Program-made: the position numbers and the translations under genes
Shown here: one piece after another, positions 56,201 through 61,614 of the stretch
How the letters are laid out: each line of letters opens with the position of its first letter
Position numbering within the stretch: the first letter of the stretch is position 1
Notes under the pieces: generated by a model
The model's database searches: none
The model's input: only the letters and a program-made list of their open reading frames with translations
Told to the model about the DNA's origin: nothing
NCBI GenBank assembly: GCA_008360955.1
Contig: LUCM01004891.1
Span: 186,001 to 250,000 of the forward strand
Direction: 5' to 3'
From: Fasciolopsis buskii
Lineage: Eukaryota > Platyhelminthes > Trematoda > Plagiorchiida > Fasciolidae
DNA length: 64,000 nucleotides

Positions 56201-56435
56201 CACTACAGACCCCGACCGCCCAGTGTATCACGGTTCCGACATTGAAGATCACCAATACGATCCAAACCACGGTCCAACGCCCACGGCAACCGTACGTCCC
56301 GTTCCGGGAAATTTAATACGTCCCCCACAAATCAATATCAATAATGCTCCGGTAAAACATCCAAGCCCGAATCAGGCCTTGATATTTCAGAACGATGGAC
56401 AAGATGGATTTCCTCGTTACGGATGTATAGTGTGA
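4973..56435 (+). CDS. Nephrin-like Ig/FN3 transmembrane cell-adhesion receptor, 3' part of gene (12 exons)
   Basis: The CDS joins 4973-5218, 12836-13107, 15497-15674, 23305-23609, 33693-33851, 34413-34506, 36356-36454, 38895-39185, 40332-40483, 44860-45640, 51091-51242 and 55998-56435. All junctions are phase-compatible and use GT-AG. The roughly 1,054 visible residues give three Ig domains, one FN3 domain, a 26-residue membrane helix and a cytoplasmic tail of about 500 residues. In the family, such proteins mediate heterophilic adhesion in filtration slits, myoblast fusion and synapse choice; planarian nephrins are linked to protonephridial flame cells. The FN3 signature (WTQGFNGG..QKF..R then GLQKITSYRV) resembles nephrin most. 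Echinoid-like is the main alternative, because it also ends in a hydrophobic PDZ ligand. The N-terminus is missing: exon 4973 opens mid-codon and no signal peptide is seen. Family is fairly sure; orthology is inference. Confidence 0.85.
5800..6690 (-). mobile_element. Penelope-like retroelement, 3' half (RT motif C and GIY-YIG type endonuclease), decayed
   Basis: On the minus strand, WVRKVDDTFIII (VDD codons within 6654-6671) is the Penelope-type reverse transcriptase YVDD motif. It is followed by NIFKDISFTMGLEDDGG, as in Penelope-like elements. Further on (about 6120-5800) comes a GIY-YIG endonuclease relic: GVYKVNCICSDK, two stops, IGQTGTKLTIQMYEHKLAIR, and then HKFHLDNVEILDQTTTRHER. The Tyr of the YIG motif is a stop codon, and other stops and frame changes occur, so the element is dead. 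It is antisense in intron 1 of the receptor gene. A TATAAAAG on the same strand near 5553-5560 may belong to the element's terminal promoter region. Confidence 0.75.
6700..7060 (+). mobile_element. Penelope-like retroelement, inverted 5' half (RT fingers/palm), decayed
   Basis: On the plus strand, AVPKVHKGGSLFRPIVSLPG then SSTYRLAK (about 6725-6810) is the N-terminal RT signature of Penelope-like elements. Further right, EEDEAMVSFDVTALLA (about 6908-6950) is motif A with its catalytic Asp at 6932, then IDLDQAKKITRKLHTCTDD. Frames shift between the blocks. It lies head-to-head with the 3' half at 5800-6690, so the two halves of one RT point away from each other. The likely reading is one insertion with an internal 5' inversion. 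Confidence 0.7.
12836..13107 (+). CDS. Exon b: first part of second Ig domain, with polyglutamine run
   Basis: The acceptor is CCGTGCAG|ACGGG (phase 1) and the donor AACAAG|GTGAGT (phase 0). Joined to exon a it reads NVT-Y-GPQLIGPPILNIT. The B strand carries the canonical Cys (QLECQAKANPTP) and the C strand its Trp (NAVRWRR). An unusual insertion follows: a Ser/Thr/Asn-rich stretch with eight consecutive glutamines (CAG then CAA codons, about 13042-13069), then GIRCNK at the splice site. An extended reading frame from an ATG at 12724 runs through the intron and is not the start. NIT is a glycosylation sequon. Confidence 0.85.
13108..15496 (+). other. Intron 2 (2,389 bp)
   Basis: GTGAGT to TTAG; it splits the second Ig domain in phase 0. 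I see no gene or recognisable repeat in it. Confidence 0.75.
15497..15674 (+). CDS. Exon c: second part of second Ig domain
   Basis: The acceptor is ATTTTTAG|GGAACT (phase 0) and the donor ATCCGT|GTGAGT (phase 1). The translation begins GTWHNGFKYFAKCWNPSP, continues with E-strand LASSLTIYDL and ends with the textbook F/G hairpin DVGRYQCHMDNAVGSPAV. The F-strand Cys pairs with the B-strand Cys of exon b. A further Cys (AKCWN) sits near the extra Cys in the GIRCNK end of exon b, so a second disulphide across the inserted loop is possible. The reading frame on the opposite strand here is only an antisense shadow. Confidence 0.85.
15675..23304 (+). other. Intron 3 (7,630 bp)
   Basis: GTGAGT to TCAG. 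It holds the GATA-type microsatellite (18256-18560). It also has a CAG/CAA-type repeat read on the minus strand at 19519-19550, and a weak LINE-like frame at 20206-20391. No exon was recognised. Confidence 0.75.
18256..18560. repeat. Imperfect GATA-type microsatellite
   Basis: About 300 bp of degenerate GATA/GACA/AATA tetranucleotides, with interruptions such as AACGAG. The long minus-strand frames (Ile-Tyr-Leu-Ser repeats) are artefacts of this repeat. Confidence 0.85.
23305..23609 (+). CDS. Exon d: third Ig domain
   Basis: The acceptor is TTACAATCAG|TTGCC (phase 1) and the donor TGCAAG|GTAAGT (phase 0). Joined to exon c it reads LIYP-F-APQVVPVPRW. The domain has its B-strand Cys (ARLTCVIAAEPKPSIEWA), the core Trp and the F-strand motif DADMGKYYCK, so the disulphide is kept. 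The A-B region is long and holds an Asn/Ser stretch (NNSSNED). NSS and NLT are glycosylation sequons. The G strand comes from the next exon 10 kb away. Confidence 0.88.
26018..26185 (+). CDS. Candidate Asp/His/Asn-rich terminal exon inside intron 4
   Basis: After ACTTGTGAG|GGCGTC the frame reads GVADGDDDGVHNNNNHSVDD, then DRHVSNENPVHDSDQDRKCD, then HRHMDNCGVDIKFGEY, stopping at TAG 26183-26185. AATAAA follows at 26255-26260. The start is in phase 0, so exon d could splice to it and give a shortened, membrane-free protein ending after YYCK. The composition is unlike the receptor's other exons, the acceptor tract is poor and a GAT/AAT repeat can mimic coding, so this is a weak call. Confidence 0.25.
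   Translation, partial: GVADGDDDGVHNNNHSVDDDRHVSNENPVHDSDQDRKCDHRHMDNCGVDIKFGEY
26255..26260 (+). promoter_or_regulatory. Candidate polyadenylation signal AATAAA
   Basis: The hexamer lies 70 nt after the stop of the Asp/His/Asn-rich frame at 26018-26185. Alone it would mean little in AT-rich intron DNA. Confidence 0.25.
29187..31202 (-). mobile_element. LINE (non-LTR retrotransposon) copy 1, 5'-truncated and inactive
   Basis: Read on the minus strand, the linker before the RT (RRSLNAIYDEERRFLKRQMT, then INGHEQWWIGECSEMEKAAA) is followed by RT blocks KNGDGSSCENHGGINLVCVV, GTRENQASFRPGGHFIEHIF and YLDLELTFCS. Then come TTRSGIRQGQLLSP, the active-site block DVEFADNVVLL (30090-30101) and a C-terminal stretch RFSCLVICISPVGRMPDEMP. 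Consensus YADD reads FADN, and stops and frameshifts interrupt it. The family is a common fluke LINE; I cannot decide between RTE-like and CR1-like clades. It is antisense in intron 4 of the receptor gene. The 3' limit near 29187 is set by similarity to copy 2. Confidence 0.8.
33693..33851 (+). CDS. Exon e: end of third Ig domain and start of FN3 domain
   Basis: The acceptor is TTTGCAG|GCTAAG and the donor TTCAAA|GTAAGC; phase is 0 at both ends. The junction YYCK-AKNLVGEDVGQVEL completes the Ig F-G hairpin. The linker VPDLPTTPRLLNATSTT then opens an FN3 domain, and AVAWTQGFNGGPLQKFK carries its B-strand Trp and the Gly-Gly turn typical of the nephrin-type FN3. NAT is a glycosylation sequon. 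Confidence 0.88.
34413..34506 (+). CDS. Exon f: middle of FN3 domain
   Basis: The acceptor is CTTTTACAG|CTTCG (phase 0) and the donor ATCAAAG|GTTGGT (phase 1). It encodes C-strand LRWASNENPDQF and an acidic loop EIPEDFDSETIAYEIK that leads into the next exon (AYEIK-G-LQKIT). The donor is weak at positions +3 to +5, but it is the only nearby GT that keeps the phase of the following exon. Confidence 0.82.
34507..36355 (+). other. Intron 6 (1,849 bp)
   Basis: GTTGGT to TCAG; it has the weakest 5' splice site of the main gene. Nothing else recognised in it. The preceding intron 5 (33852-34412, 561 bp) is also featureless apart from a short TG-rich stretch near 34288. Confidence 0.7.
36356..36454 (+). 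CDS. Exon g: end of FN3 domain
   Basis: The acceptor is GATTTCAG|GTTTG and the donor ACAACTG|GTAAGT; phase is 1 at both ends. It encodes GLQKITSYRVAVSSSNEEHG followed by PTGFTQYLLASTT, the F-G region of an FN3 domain with the conserved Gly-Leu and Tyr corner. The 99-bp exon is phase-symmetric, so skipping it would keep the frame but remove the last FN3 strands. Confidence 0.87.
36455..38894 (+). other. Intron 7 (2,440 bp)
   Basis: GTAAGT to ACAG. A GC-richer block around 37370-37640 may be a repeat, but I cannot name it. Confidence 0.7.
38895..39185 (+). CDS. Exon h: juxtamembrane stalk, transmembrane helix and stop-transfer
   Basis: The acceptor is CTGACAG|CTCGC and the donor AGCTCCG|GTAAGT; phase is 1 at both ends. 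A highly charged stalk of about 57 residues (with GGDDNDESQRR and TSEDKA) precedes a 26-residue hydrophobic helix at codons 39065-39142. The helix starts VMIIIAASIFG and ends LLIIVFLA. The basic stop-transfer QRHRKKMHQQRR follows and fixes the orientation: Ig/FN3 outside, tail inside. Skipping this 291-bp exon would keep the frame and remove the membrane anchor. Confidence 0.88.
39186..40331 (+). other. Intron 8 (1,146 bp)
   Basis: GTAAGT to ATAG (or to the in-phase TTCAG at 40277). It carries the TG array at 39626-39653. Confidence 0.65.
39626..39653. repeat. (TG)n array ending in CG steps
   Basis: TG dinucleotides run from 39626 to about 39647 and pass into GCGCGCG, a sequence able to adopt Z-DNA. 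It lies in the short intron after the transmembrane exon. Confidence 0.8.
40332..40483 (+). CDS. Exon i: membrane-proximal cytoplasmic segment
   Basis: The favoured acceptor is GCCATTGATAG|TGTTC (phase 1); the donor is GAACAT|GTGAGT (phase 0). The translation is VFMGNELVQLCPTTSPYGG, then DMTINSRPSYTGYIDGSSLN, then EDMLLQNHANEH. It is Ser/Thr/Tyr-rich and has no domain I recognise. An in-phase alternative acceptor, TTCAG at 40273-40277, would add 18 mostly hydrophobic residues; I prefer the later site because the longer version reads like intron sequence. Confidence 0.72.
42187..42378. repeat. Structured cassette: four hairpins between two AT-dinucleotide arrays
   Basis: AT/ATAC arrays at 42187-42208 and 42359-42378 bound a 150-nt segment. 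Inside it four stem-loops follow each other: CTCTTC/GAAGAG at 42255-42269, GAATCACA/TGTGATTC at 42279-42296, GTTGG/CCAAC at 42315-42330, and GGGCA/TGCCC at 42342-42354. All stems are perfectly paired as written. The segment does not look coding on either strand. It could be a non-autonomous mobile element or a structured RNA; the sequence alone does not say which. Confidence 0.55.
42573..43638 (-). mobile_element. LINE copy 2, internally deleted relative to copy 1
   Basis: Bases 42662-43638 match 30226-31202 of copy 1 over 977 bp with no net length change and 13 differences by hand count (about 98.7% identity). Bases 42573-42660 resemble the 3' end of copy 1 (about 29190-29265), but only at roughly 80-85%. 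The stretch of copy 1 holding the RT C-terminus and FADN is missing. The same RT blocks (ENQASFRPGG, WWIGECSKMEKAAA) and stops are present. It is antisense in intron 9 of the same host gene. Confidence 0.8.
44860..45640 (+). CDS. Exon j: long cytoplasmic tail exon
   Basis: The acceptor is GCTTTCCGCAG|TTTGTT (phase 0) and the donor CATCTG|GTAAGT (phase 1). It encodes 260 residues of low-complexity tail rich in Ser, Asn, Pro, Thr and Gly. Scattered tyrosines sit in short motifs (GYHPNL, DYTPNG, TYLNTD, DYNPHGG, NYVQSS). TYLNT at 45079-45093 fits the pYxN consensus bound by Grb2-type SH2 domains; this is a motif match only. There is no catalytic domain. The frame stays open for 781 bp and is clearly coding. 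Confidence 0.88.
45641..51090 (+). other. Intron 10 (5,450 bp)
   Basis: GTAAGT to TTAG. It holds a TG array at 47842-47865 and a purine-rich tract at 48400-49330. No exon was recognised. Confidence 0.7.
47842..47865. repeat. (TG)n array
   Basis: A short TG dinucleotide run with one CG step, in the intron after exon j. Confidence 0.75.
51091..51242 (+). CDS. Exon k: cytoplasmic tail segment
   Basis: The acceptor is a strong pyrimidine tract, CGTTTCTTTTAG|TGGAT (phase 1). The donor is GTTCGA|GTAAAT (phase 0). It encodes VDLTTSLGTGPLVRRGSYNN, YKSQDGSHRMNTSQLL and DTYLQRYNDQLQNVR. Joined to exon j it reads TPS-V-DLTTS. RRGS resembles a basophilic-kinase phosphorylation site. The exon sits alone between introns of 5.4 and 4.8 kb and falls below usual single-ORF length cut-offs. 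Confidence 0.75.
51243..55997 (+). other. Intron 11 (4,755 bp)
   Basis: GTAAAT to ATAG. A TTTA microsatellite lies near 51620-51645, and two adjacent in-frame short frames at 52633-53133 are separated by one stop. Nothing supports a gene here. Confidence 0.7.
55998..56435 (+). CDS. Exon l: C-terminal cytoplasmic exon with stop, ending GCIV
   Basis: The acceptor is CGTTCATAG|GCAATG (phase 0), and the frame runs to TGA at 56433-56435. The 145 residues are rich in Pro, Asn, His and Gly (IIPPPNAFG, HGSDIEDHQYDPNHG, NLIRPPQININ) and end FPRYGCIV. The terminal CIV has the hydrophobic-x-hydrophobic form of a class II PDZ ligand; the Cys is third from the end, so it is not a CaaX box. A weak in-phase donor (GGAT|GTATAG at 56425) could splice instead to 60521. 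The long minus-strand frame here is an antisense shadow. Confidence 0.85.
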   Translation, partial: AMNQQGTPAHYPCEAEGSRGSSNHYGPPIMRPNGLDVQIHSNNEGTIIPPPNAFGTHSPHGPAVQTAVTTDPDRPVYHGSDIEDHQYDPNHGPTPTATVRPVPGNLIRPPQININNAPVKHPSPNQALIFQNDGQDGFPRYGCIV

Positions 56436-56551
56436 CTGATTGGTTTAACTATCATTGTGGTTCCAACGGCCTAGGAGAAATGTTCCGTATTTGAACAAAG
56501 TGTGCATATAATTCCCCTTGTTTCCCGTTCACTGAATCTCCTATTGTAAAA

Positions 56552-56557
56552 ATTAAA
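56552..56557 (+). promoter_or_regulatory. Candidate polyadenylation signal ATTAAA
   Basis: ATTAAA lies 117 nt after the stop codon of exon l. It is the commonest variant of the AATAAA signal and could end the transcript form with the GCIV C-terminus. No other support. Confidence 0.4.
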
Positions 56558-56895
56558 CACTCTCCAATCAGACATTTGCTTCTCGAATAGCAGTGGACAA
56601 TATTTGCTTTGGCACTTGTTTCAAAATCAGATTACCAATCAAAACATTTAAGCACGATTGTTTCCATGTAATTAAATGAAGATATCATCTAACTTGTTCA
56701 ATGTGAACCAGTACATGTGCTATTGCTCTGCAATGCTGTCAAGAAGGGATCTTCAGCATATCTCTCGATCTGTTCGCTTTATTACCCAAAAGATAGTCAA
56801 TACTGCTCCAAAATAACCGGTCATCCATTTCTTTCAAAACTAATATTTTTCTTCTGCCGCTGCAGTGCCACGTTGTGAACTACTCATAAAACACA

Positions 56896-56932
56896 ATACT
56901 ACTATTACTACTACTATGATTATTATTATTAT
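56896..56932. repeat. (TAC)n/(TAT)n trinucleotide array
   Basis: TAC/ACT repeats change into TTA/TAT repeats. The array lies about 460 nt past the stop of exon l. Confidence 0.7.
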
Positions 56933-57290
56933 ATACAAAAAATGATTTTTCGTTCTTGTTGACGACAGAAAGACACACAAACACTGAATGACTATTGCTC
57001 TACCATTTGCGGCGTGCTTGTATCATACGCTATTGGTTATTTTCTACACACTACAGAGCTGACAAATACATAGGAACTGCTTCTTATTTAACTTTTGTTT
57101 GGATCTATCTGTCGGCAACAGATCTAATCGTAGTATACGTTCGGTGGGACTTCCTAGGACACAAACATGTTGCATCAAATTGGACATATTAACATGTGGT
57201 TATGGACAACAGAAATCACTTGAATGGTCATCGAGACAACTGAAATCCGTAAGTTAAATTAGAACCATTAAGTTCATCACTAGAACCCAA

Positions 57291-57294
57291 GTAC

Positions 57295-57325
<31 letters not shown>

Positions 57326-57335
57326 GGTACCATAT
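57291..57335. repeat. AT array forming a long palindrome
   Basis: GTACCACATATA at the left and TATATGGTAC at the right of an AT run form an almost perfect inverted repeat, able to fold into one long hairpin. Confidence 0.7.
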
Positions 57336-58008
57336 ATTTTTGATCCATCATGCCAAAACTCATCCGTATTAGAAAAGGTACTTGGATTTATTTTGAAATA
57401 TATATCGTTTTCAAAGGATTTGTCGTGTAGCGTCAACGCTGAAATCACACGCACCCAAAGCAGAGTGGGTACATGGGTCAAGCGAACGTAAACTAAACAC
57501 CATAGTAAATCAACTGTTTGGGCAGGATCGCGATTGTCCATAAGACGTCAACATCAAATAGCGTAGCCCGTTTATCCACCACTAAATTGTTCCGGCCATA
57601 AACTGTCACTAAATGATTGGCCCGTAAGTGATGAGTGGCTTCATGTTATCTCAGCACATCTATGTATTACTTTTTTTATCTGCCACTTAATTAATCAGTA
57701 GGGTCGAGGTGAATAACGGTTTCTGATGTGTCATGGTTTGGACTGAGTTGTAATAACTCAGTCTTTCCAGCAAACAAGTTGTTTATCGAATTCATGTGAG
57801 TTTTTGACTTCTCTATTAATGTTTAGCCTTGGTCGGGTGTTTGACGGTTGCCGTCTGCTGTCCCAAGGGAATCTACCTTCCGAGACTGACGGTATCTTTT
57901 ATGAGTGTTAGGAATGCCAAGGTATTCCACAAAACTGTTTGGCTTGATGAAAATGTAATGTACCTACTAGTGGAAATGATTAAACTAACTACTGCAGTGC
58001 ATATTATA

Positions 58009-58048
58009 TCTACATTATATATATATATATATTCTCGCCGGAATCTTG
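58009..58048. repeat. AT array followed by TTCTCGCCGGAATC
   Basis: The AT run is followed at once by TTCTCGCCGGAATC. The same arrangement, with TTCTCACCAGAATC, follows the AT array at 42187-42208, which suggests a related dispersed element. Confidence 0.5.
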
Positions 58049-60520
58049 TTTATATAGAAGAACCGTGAGCGAATAGGGAATCTACTTTGGTGATAACCGC
58101 GAAACCGATCGCATGCTTCCGGGACTCCGTTTATTCGTGTACATACCACTGACCATACATATATTCATATGTTAGTATAATATAACTCTGTTGTGATTTT
58201 GGGAAATTTACCCGTCCGGAGTTTAATAAAAAGTAAGGAGTCGCAAGCTGGAGTGCATTTCAAAACTACAGTTTGACGAAGCAAGAAAAAAAGGATTCAG
58301 TCATTTGAGCTGCTAATTTTCGCGGTATAAACAACGACGACTACCACATATCAACGAGCTATGCGCACCCCTTTTGAATGATTCACATAGGATAAACATA
58401 GATAAATTCAATAGGTAAAAGAGAGAATATCTGTCTGTGGATCGATTGAGATCGGACCACCCGCAATCATATAAATATGGAGCCAGCAATAAATGTCATT
58501 AAGAGCAACTGACATTTAAAACTGAGTTGCCTGGCCGAAAATCACTTCGTCTTTTCAAACCACAATTTACAGATTTTATTGCTCTATAATTTGTTGATCA
58601 GACCAACTGATTTATTCTGTTATCCATGGTTTAAGAAATTATCGTTGGTCATCACTAACACATTTCCAGTTACTGCGGTCATCACAGCCCACAGTAACAA
58701 AAACAAAAACAACTTGGAGTGGATCTCCAGCAAGGATATTAATGTCATGGACACTAGGGTGTGCATACTCGATAAGTCAACTCTGGTGCGGCATTTGCTC
58801 ATGCGGTATGCTGTCTTTTGTTCGCTGGAGAATTTCATAAAGAAAACAAAGACGCGGGACTGGAAAATTTAGTTCCGGATCCAAATATATCTTTGCTAGC
58901 TATGCCTCCCGCGGTGCAATAAACATATATTAGTATACTCAGTGTCTCCATACGATATTTGGCGTTGTTCTCGAAAAGCACAACTGGACCCATATAAAAA
59001 TCTCTGTTTTTGATAATCGGCATCCGAAATACAGAGTGACAGTTACGTCACCGGGTGAGGTGAACGTATTCCATCTTGGATGGAAAACTTGGTTAATGCA
59101 AATGGTGGCAACCATCAAACACACGATCGTGATGCCATCAGCTGCGACGCACATCCTAGGATCAACTCACAAGAGATTCGCAAAAAGCCATTCGGAATCG
59201 TCTACACCAACGCAGAGCACCGGTTGCAAGAATACACGGAGATTATCAGAGCAGAACGGTGGGAACGGTATCGACTCTGCCAAAAATATTCCCATGTAAT
59301 CATGTTTCCGCTATAAAAATAACGGGACCCACTCAATATTCCATAGCACTATCAATTATCCAGCATAAATTAACACTTCATTTCAGAATCGACGGTGGAC
59401 ACGAGTATTCCATGTCTCGCATATTTAGAAATATAAAATGAGGTCTCTCGAGAAATTTGCCTGAGCAAATATTTCCTCAGTAGCTTGAGATTAATGTTAA
59501 GATGGGGTACACATGCTGCCTAAAATTATAAAACGTAGCACAGCTGAACTTTTGGACAATTTTGAACCATAAAAAAATGAATGCAATCATTAACTGACAG
59601 ATTTTATGAATAATTATATTCCTTCAATTAACCTGTAAATAAGAAAGTGATCAGCTGTTCAAGTGGATAGCACTTTTCGCAATTTGGAAGCCGGCTGAAT
59701 GGTACAGAAACAGTGGACCATTGGCTGTTAGTCATCACGTTCAATTAATTTCGCATATTCTCTGTCGTTATGTTTTGTACTGTGGCAAACAAACGTTGAA
59801 CATGTTTAAAATTTAGTTCGAGGTGATAAGTAATTACGTTTGAAACAAAATCCAAGGATACCTTATCAATAATCGATTGTTGTGATTTCGTCTTTATCTG
59901 TTATCACTAGCAAATTCTCAAAATGTCGTCTGCTCAGTGATTTGTTAAATCGAAGCATTTTTGACGTGATTGAAAAAGCAGAAACCTTTTGTTTTGAATG
60001 CAAATTAATCAGATTGATTGATTTTGCCAGTTGACAATACCTGGATTTTTCTTTGGCAAGTGAAAAACCGGTTAATTGCATTTTCATTATCGGACAGTTT
60101 CAAATTGCAATTAGACAAAATTGTTTTCCCGATGTATTTTGATGCATGCCTGACGGAAAACGGGGTCTAGTCTCAGCTTCTGACGTACTTTGTATTCTTA
60201 GTGTTACCTTGTGAAACAAATGTAATGGATGGGACGGACGAATTTCAAATTGTTAGATGTGGGCATTCCATTTTTGCCTTCTCGACTAGGCACATAAGGT
60301 ATTCTAGATATTCTTAAACCGATCCGCATAGCAACACACACTGGAGACAGTTAGTATACAACTGGCAAAATGAACAGTATTTGATCTTAGGTTAGCCGTT
60401 CAGCATCAATCTTTTCTCCCTTGATAGTGGCAGTTTGAGTCCTTTGATCGATATTCCGTCACGAAGATTCCTAGATTAAACTTATAATAATCTTCAATTG
60501 CTGAAAAAAAATTTACTCAG

Positions 60521-60589
60521 GCAAATCAGTTAACAAAGGTCCACTGGATGAGGCTGATCTACCTGTGGCCGTTTTCCAGCCAGTCGAAA
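60521..60589 (+). CDS. Candidate alternative 3' exon m
   Basis: The acceptor is TTTACTCAG|GCAAAT (phase 1) and the donor GTCGAAA|GTATAA (phase 1). The translation after a completing G is GKSVNKGPLDEADLPVAVFQ followed by PVE, which looks coding. It fits the phase-1 donor at 45640 (TPS-G-KSVNKG) or a weak phase-1 donor inside exon l at 56424 (RYG-C-KSVNKG). If the following short intron is kept, the frame closes at a TAG that contains the next acceptor. I do not recognise the segment outside this gene. Confidence 0.5.
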
Positions 60590-60636
60590 GTATAACCATT
60601 TATCATTTAAGTCATTTGATACTTTTTCCCCGTTAG

Positions 60637-60740
60637 CTGATTCAAGCACAGATCGGTCGTACTTGCGCAGTGCACCGCCCAACCACAGTATGATCAACTC
60701 CTCTTCGTGCTCCCCGAGCTCAAAAATGAGCCCGCACTGA
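60637..60740 (+). CDS. Candidate alternative terminal exon n with stop
   Basis: The acceptor is CTTTTTCCCCGTTAG|CTGATT (phase 1). Joined to exon m it reads PVE-T-DSSTDRSYLRSAPPNHS and then MINSSSCSPSSKMSPH, with TGA at 60738-60740. The Ser/Pro/Asn-rich composition matches the tail exons j to l. The C-terminus MSPH is not a PDZ ligand. The 47-nt intron before it is far shorter than every other intron here (561 bp or more). An AATAAA lies at 61609. Confidence 0.5.
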
Positions 60741-61608
60741 AACAGAAAATCTCATTTGACTGATATAACTTACGATCGAGTTATGCAAAGATAAATGTGT
60801 TCATCTACGTGAAGCCATCTTGCACTGAACTTCTGAGGGAAGAGATGACTTTTTGTGACGTCATGTGATACGCTAATCGATTTACTCAGAATTGAAGATG
60901 CGATCTGTCCAAAAGGGTCAGATTAATACAAGATCTTGAAAGATGTTCGAGTGACTGGCGATAAGCAACCCGCACACAGTGAAGAACTCCCTGAATCCGT
61001 GGATATCGATGTAACGATTCATGCTGAAATATGAAGTGAATCATCTAATCAGCACCATTTTATGAATTATTTACGGCGATTTTTGTTTTTATTTCGCATG
61101 TTTTTATCACATCAAATTCATTTTCTTATTACACAGTAATGATAATATTCTTGTTATCATAATTACGCCTTATACTGCAATCATAATAGTATTGGTAATA
61201 TTTCTCACTTAAGTCATATTCCCAGTAAGACAGATAACCTCAATAGTGCAGACGTCAATTTGTACCGAAGTAAAGGCTTAATTTATGCTCAGTTGGTTGT
61301 TGCAACGGCTGGGTAGTCTTTATCAGTGTCCTAGATTCAGCAGTTGATGCGCGCGAATCGCAGTGGCAGTGATACCGTAGTGTCGCCGGTGCTTATTTGG
61401 CCATAACTCGCATGGTTTTTGACACTCGCGCAGTTTATTTAGTCTCCATTCATGGCTTTTTAGTTTCTACGCAATGATGTTTGAAAAATGCCTTAACTTT
61501 ACTTTCATTGCGTCAGGCATTGTCACCTTAAGGTCTTCCAAAAAAGAGTGCACGGCCTACTGGTGTATTGTTTTGTGTTTTCGATCTCTGAGCGCCTAGC
61601 ACCTATTG

Positions 61609-61614
61609 AATAAA
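61609..61614 (+). promoter_or_regulatory. Candidate polyadenylation signal AATAAA
   Basis: AATAAA lies about 870 nt beyond the stop of exon n. It could end the longer transcript form. Position is the only support. Confidence 0.25.

Larger units (their letters stand above)
56436..60520 (+). other. 3' UTR of exon l and/or intron before exon m
   Basis: It holds an ATTAAA at 56552, the TAC/TAT array, the AT palindrome, and the AT array with the TTCTCGCCGGAATC motif. A coding-like but unplaced stretch lies at 58579-58872, and overlapping short frames at 59036-59316. No domain could be named. Confidence 0.6.

Noticed and set aside
55992..56270. 92-codon minus-strand frame
   Set aside because: Antisense shadow of exon l.
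58579..58872. 97-codon frame with a faint resemblance to a GIY-YIG tail (VITAHSNKNKNNLEWISS)
   Set aside because: The resemblance is too weak and the GIY and YIG motifs are absent; the minus-strand frame there looks membrane-like only because it is antisense.
59036..59316. Two overlapping plus-strand frames of 78-87 codons
   Set aside because: They may be one decayed frame, but I could not name a family or place splice sites.
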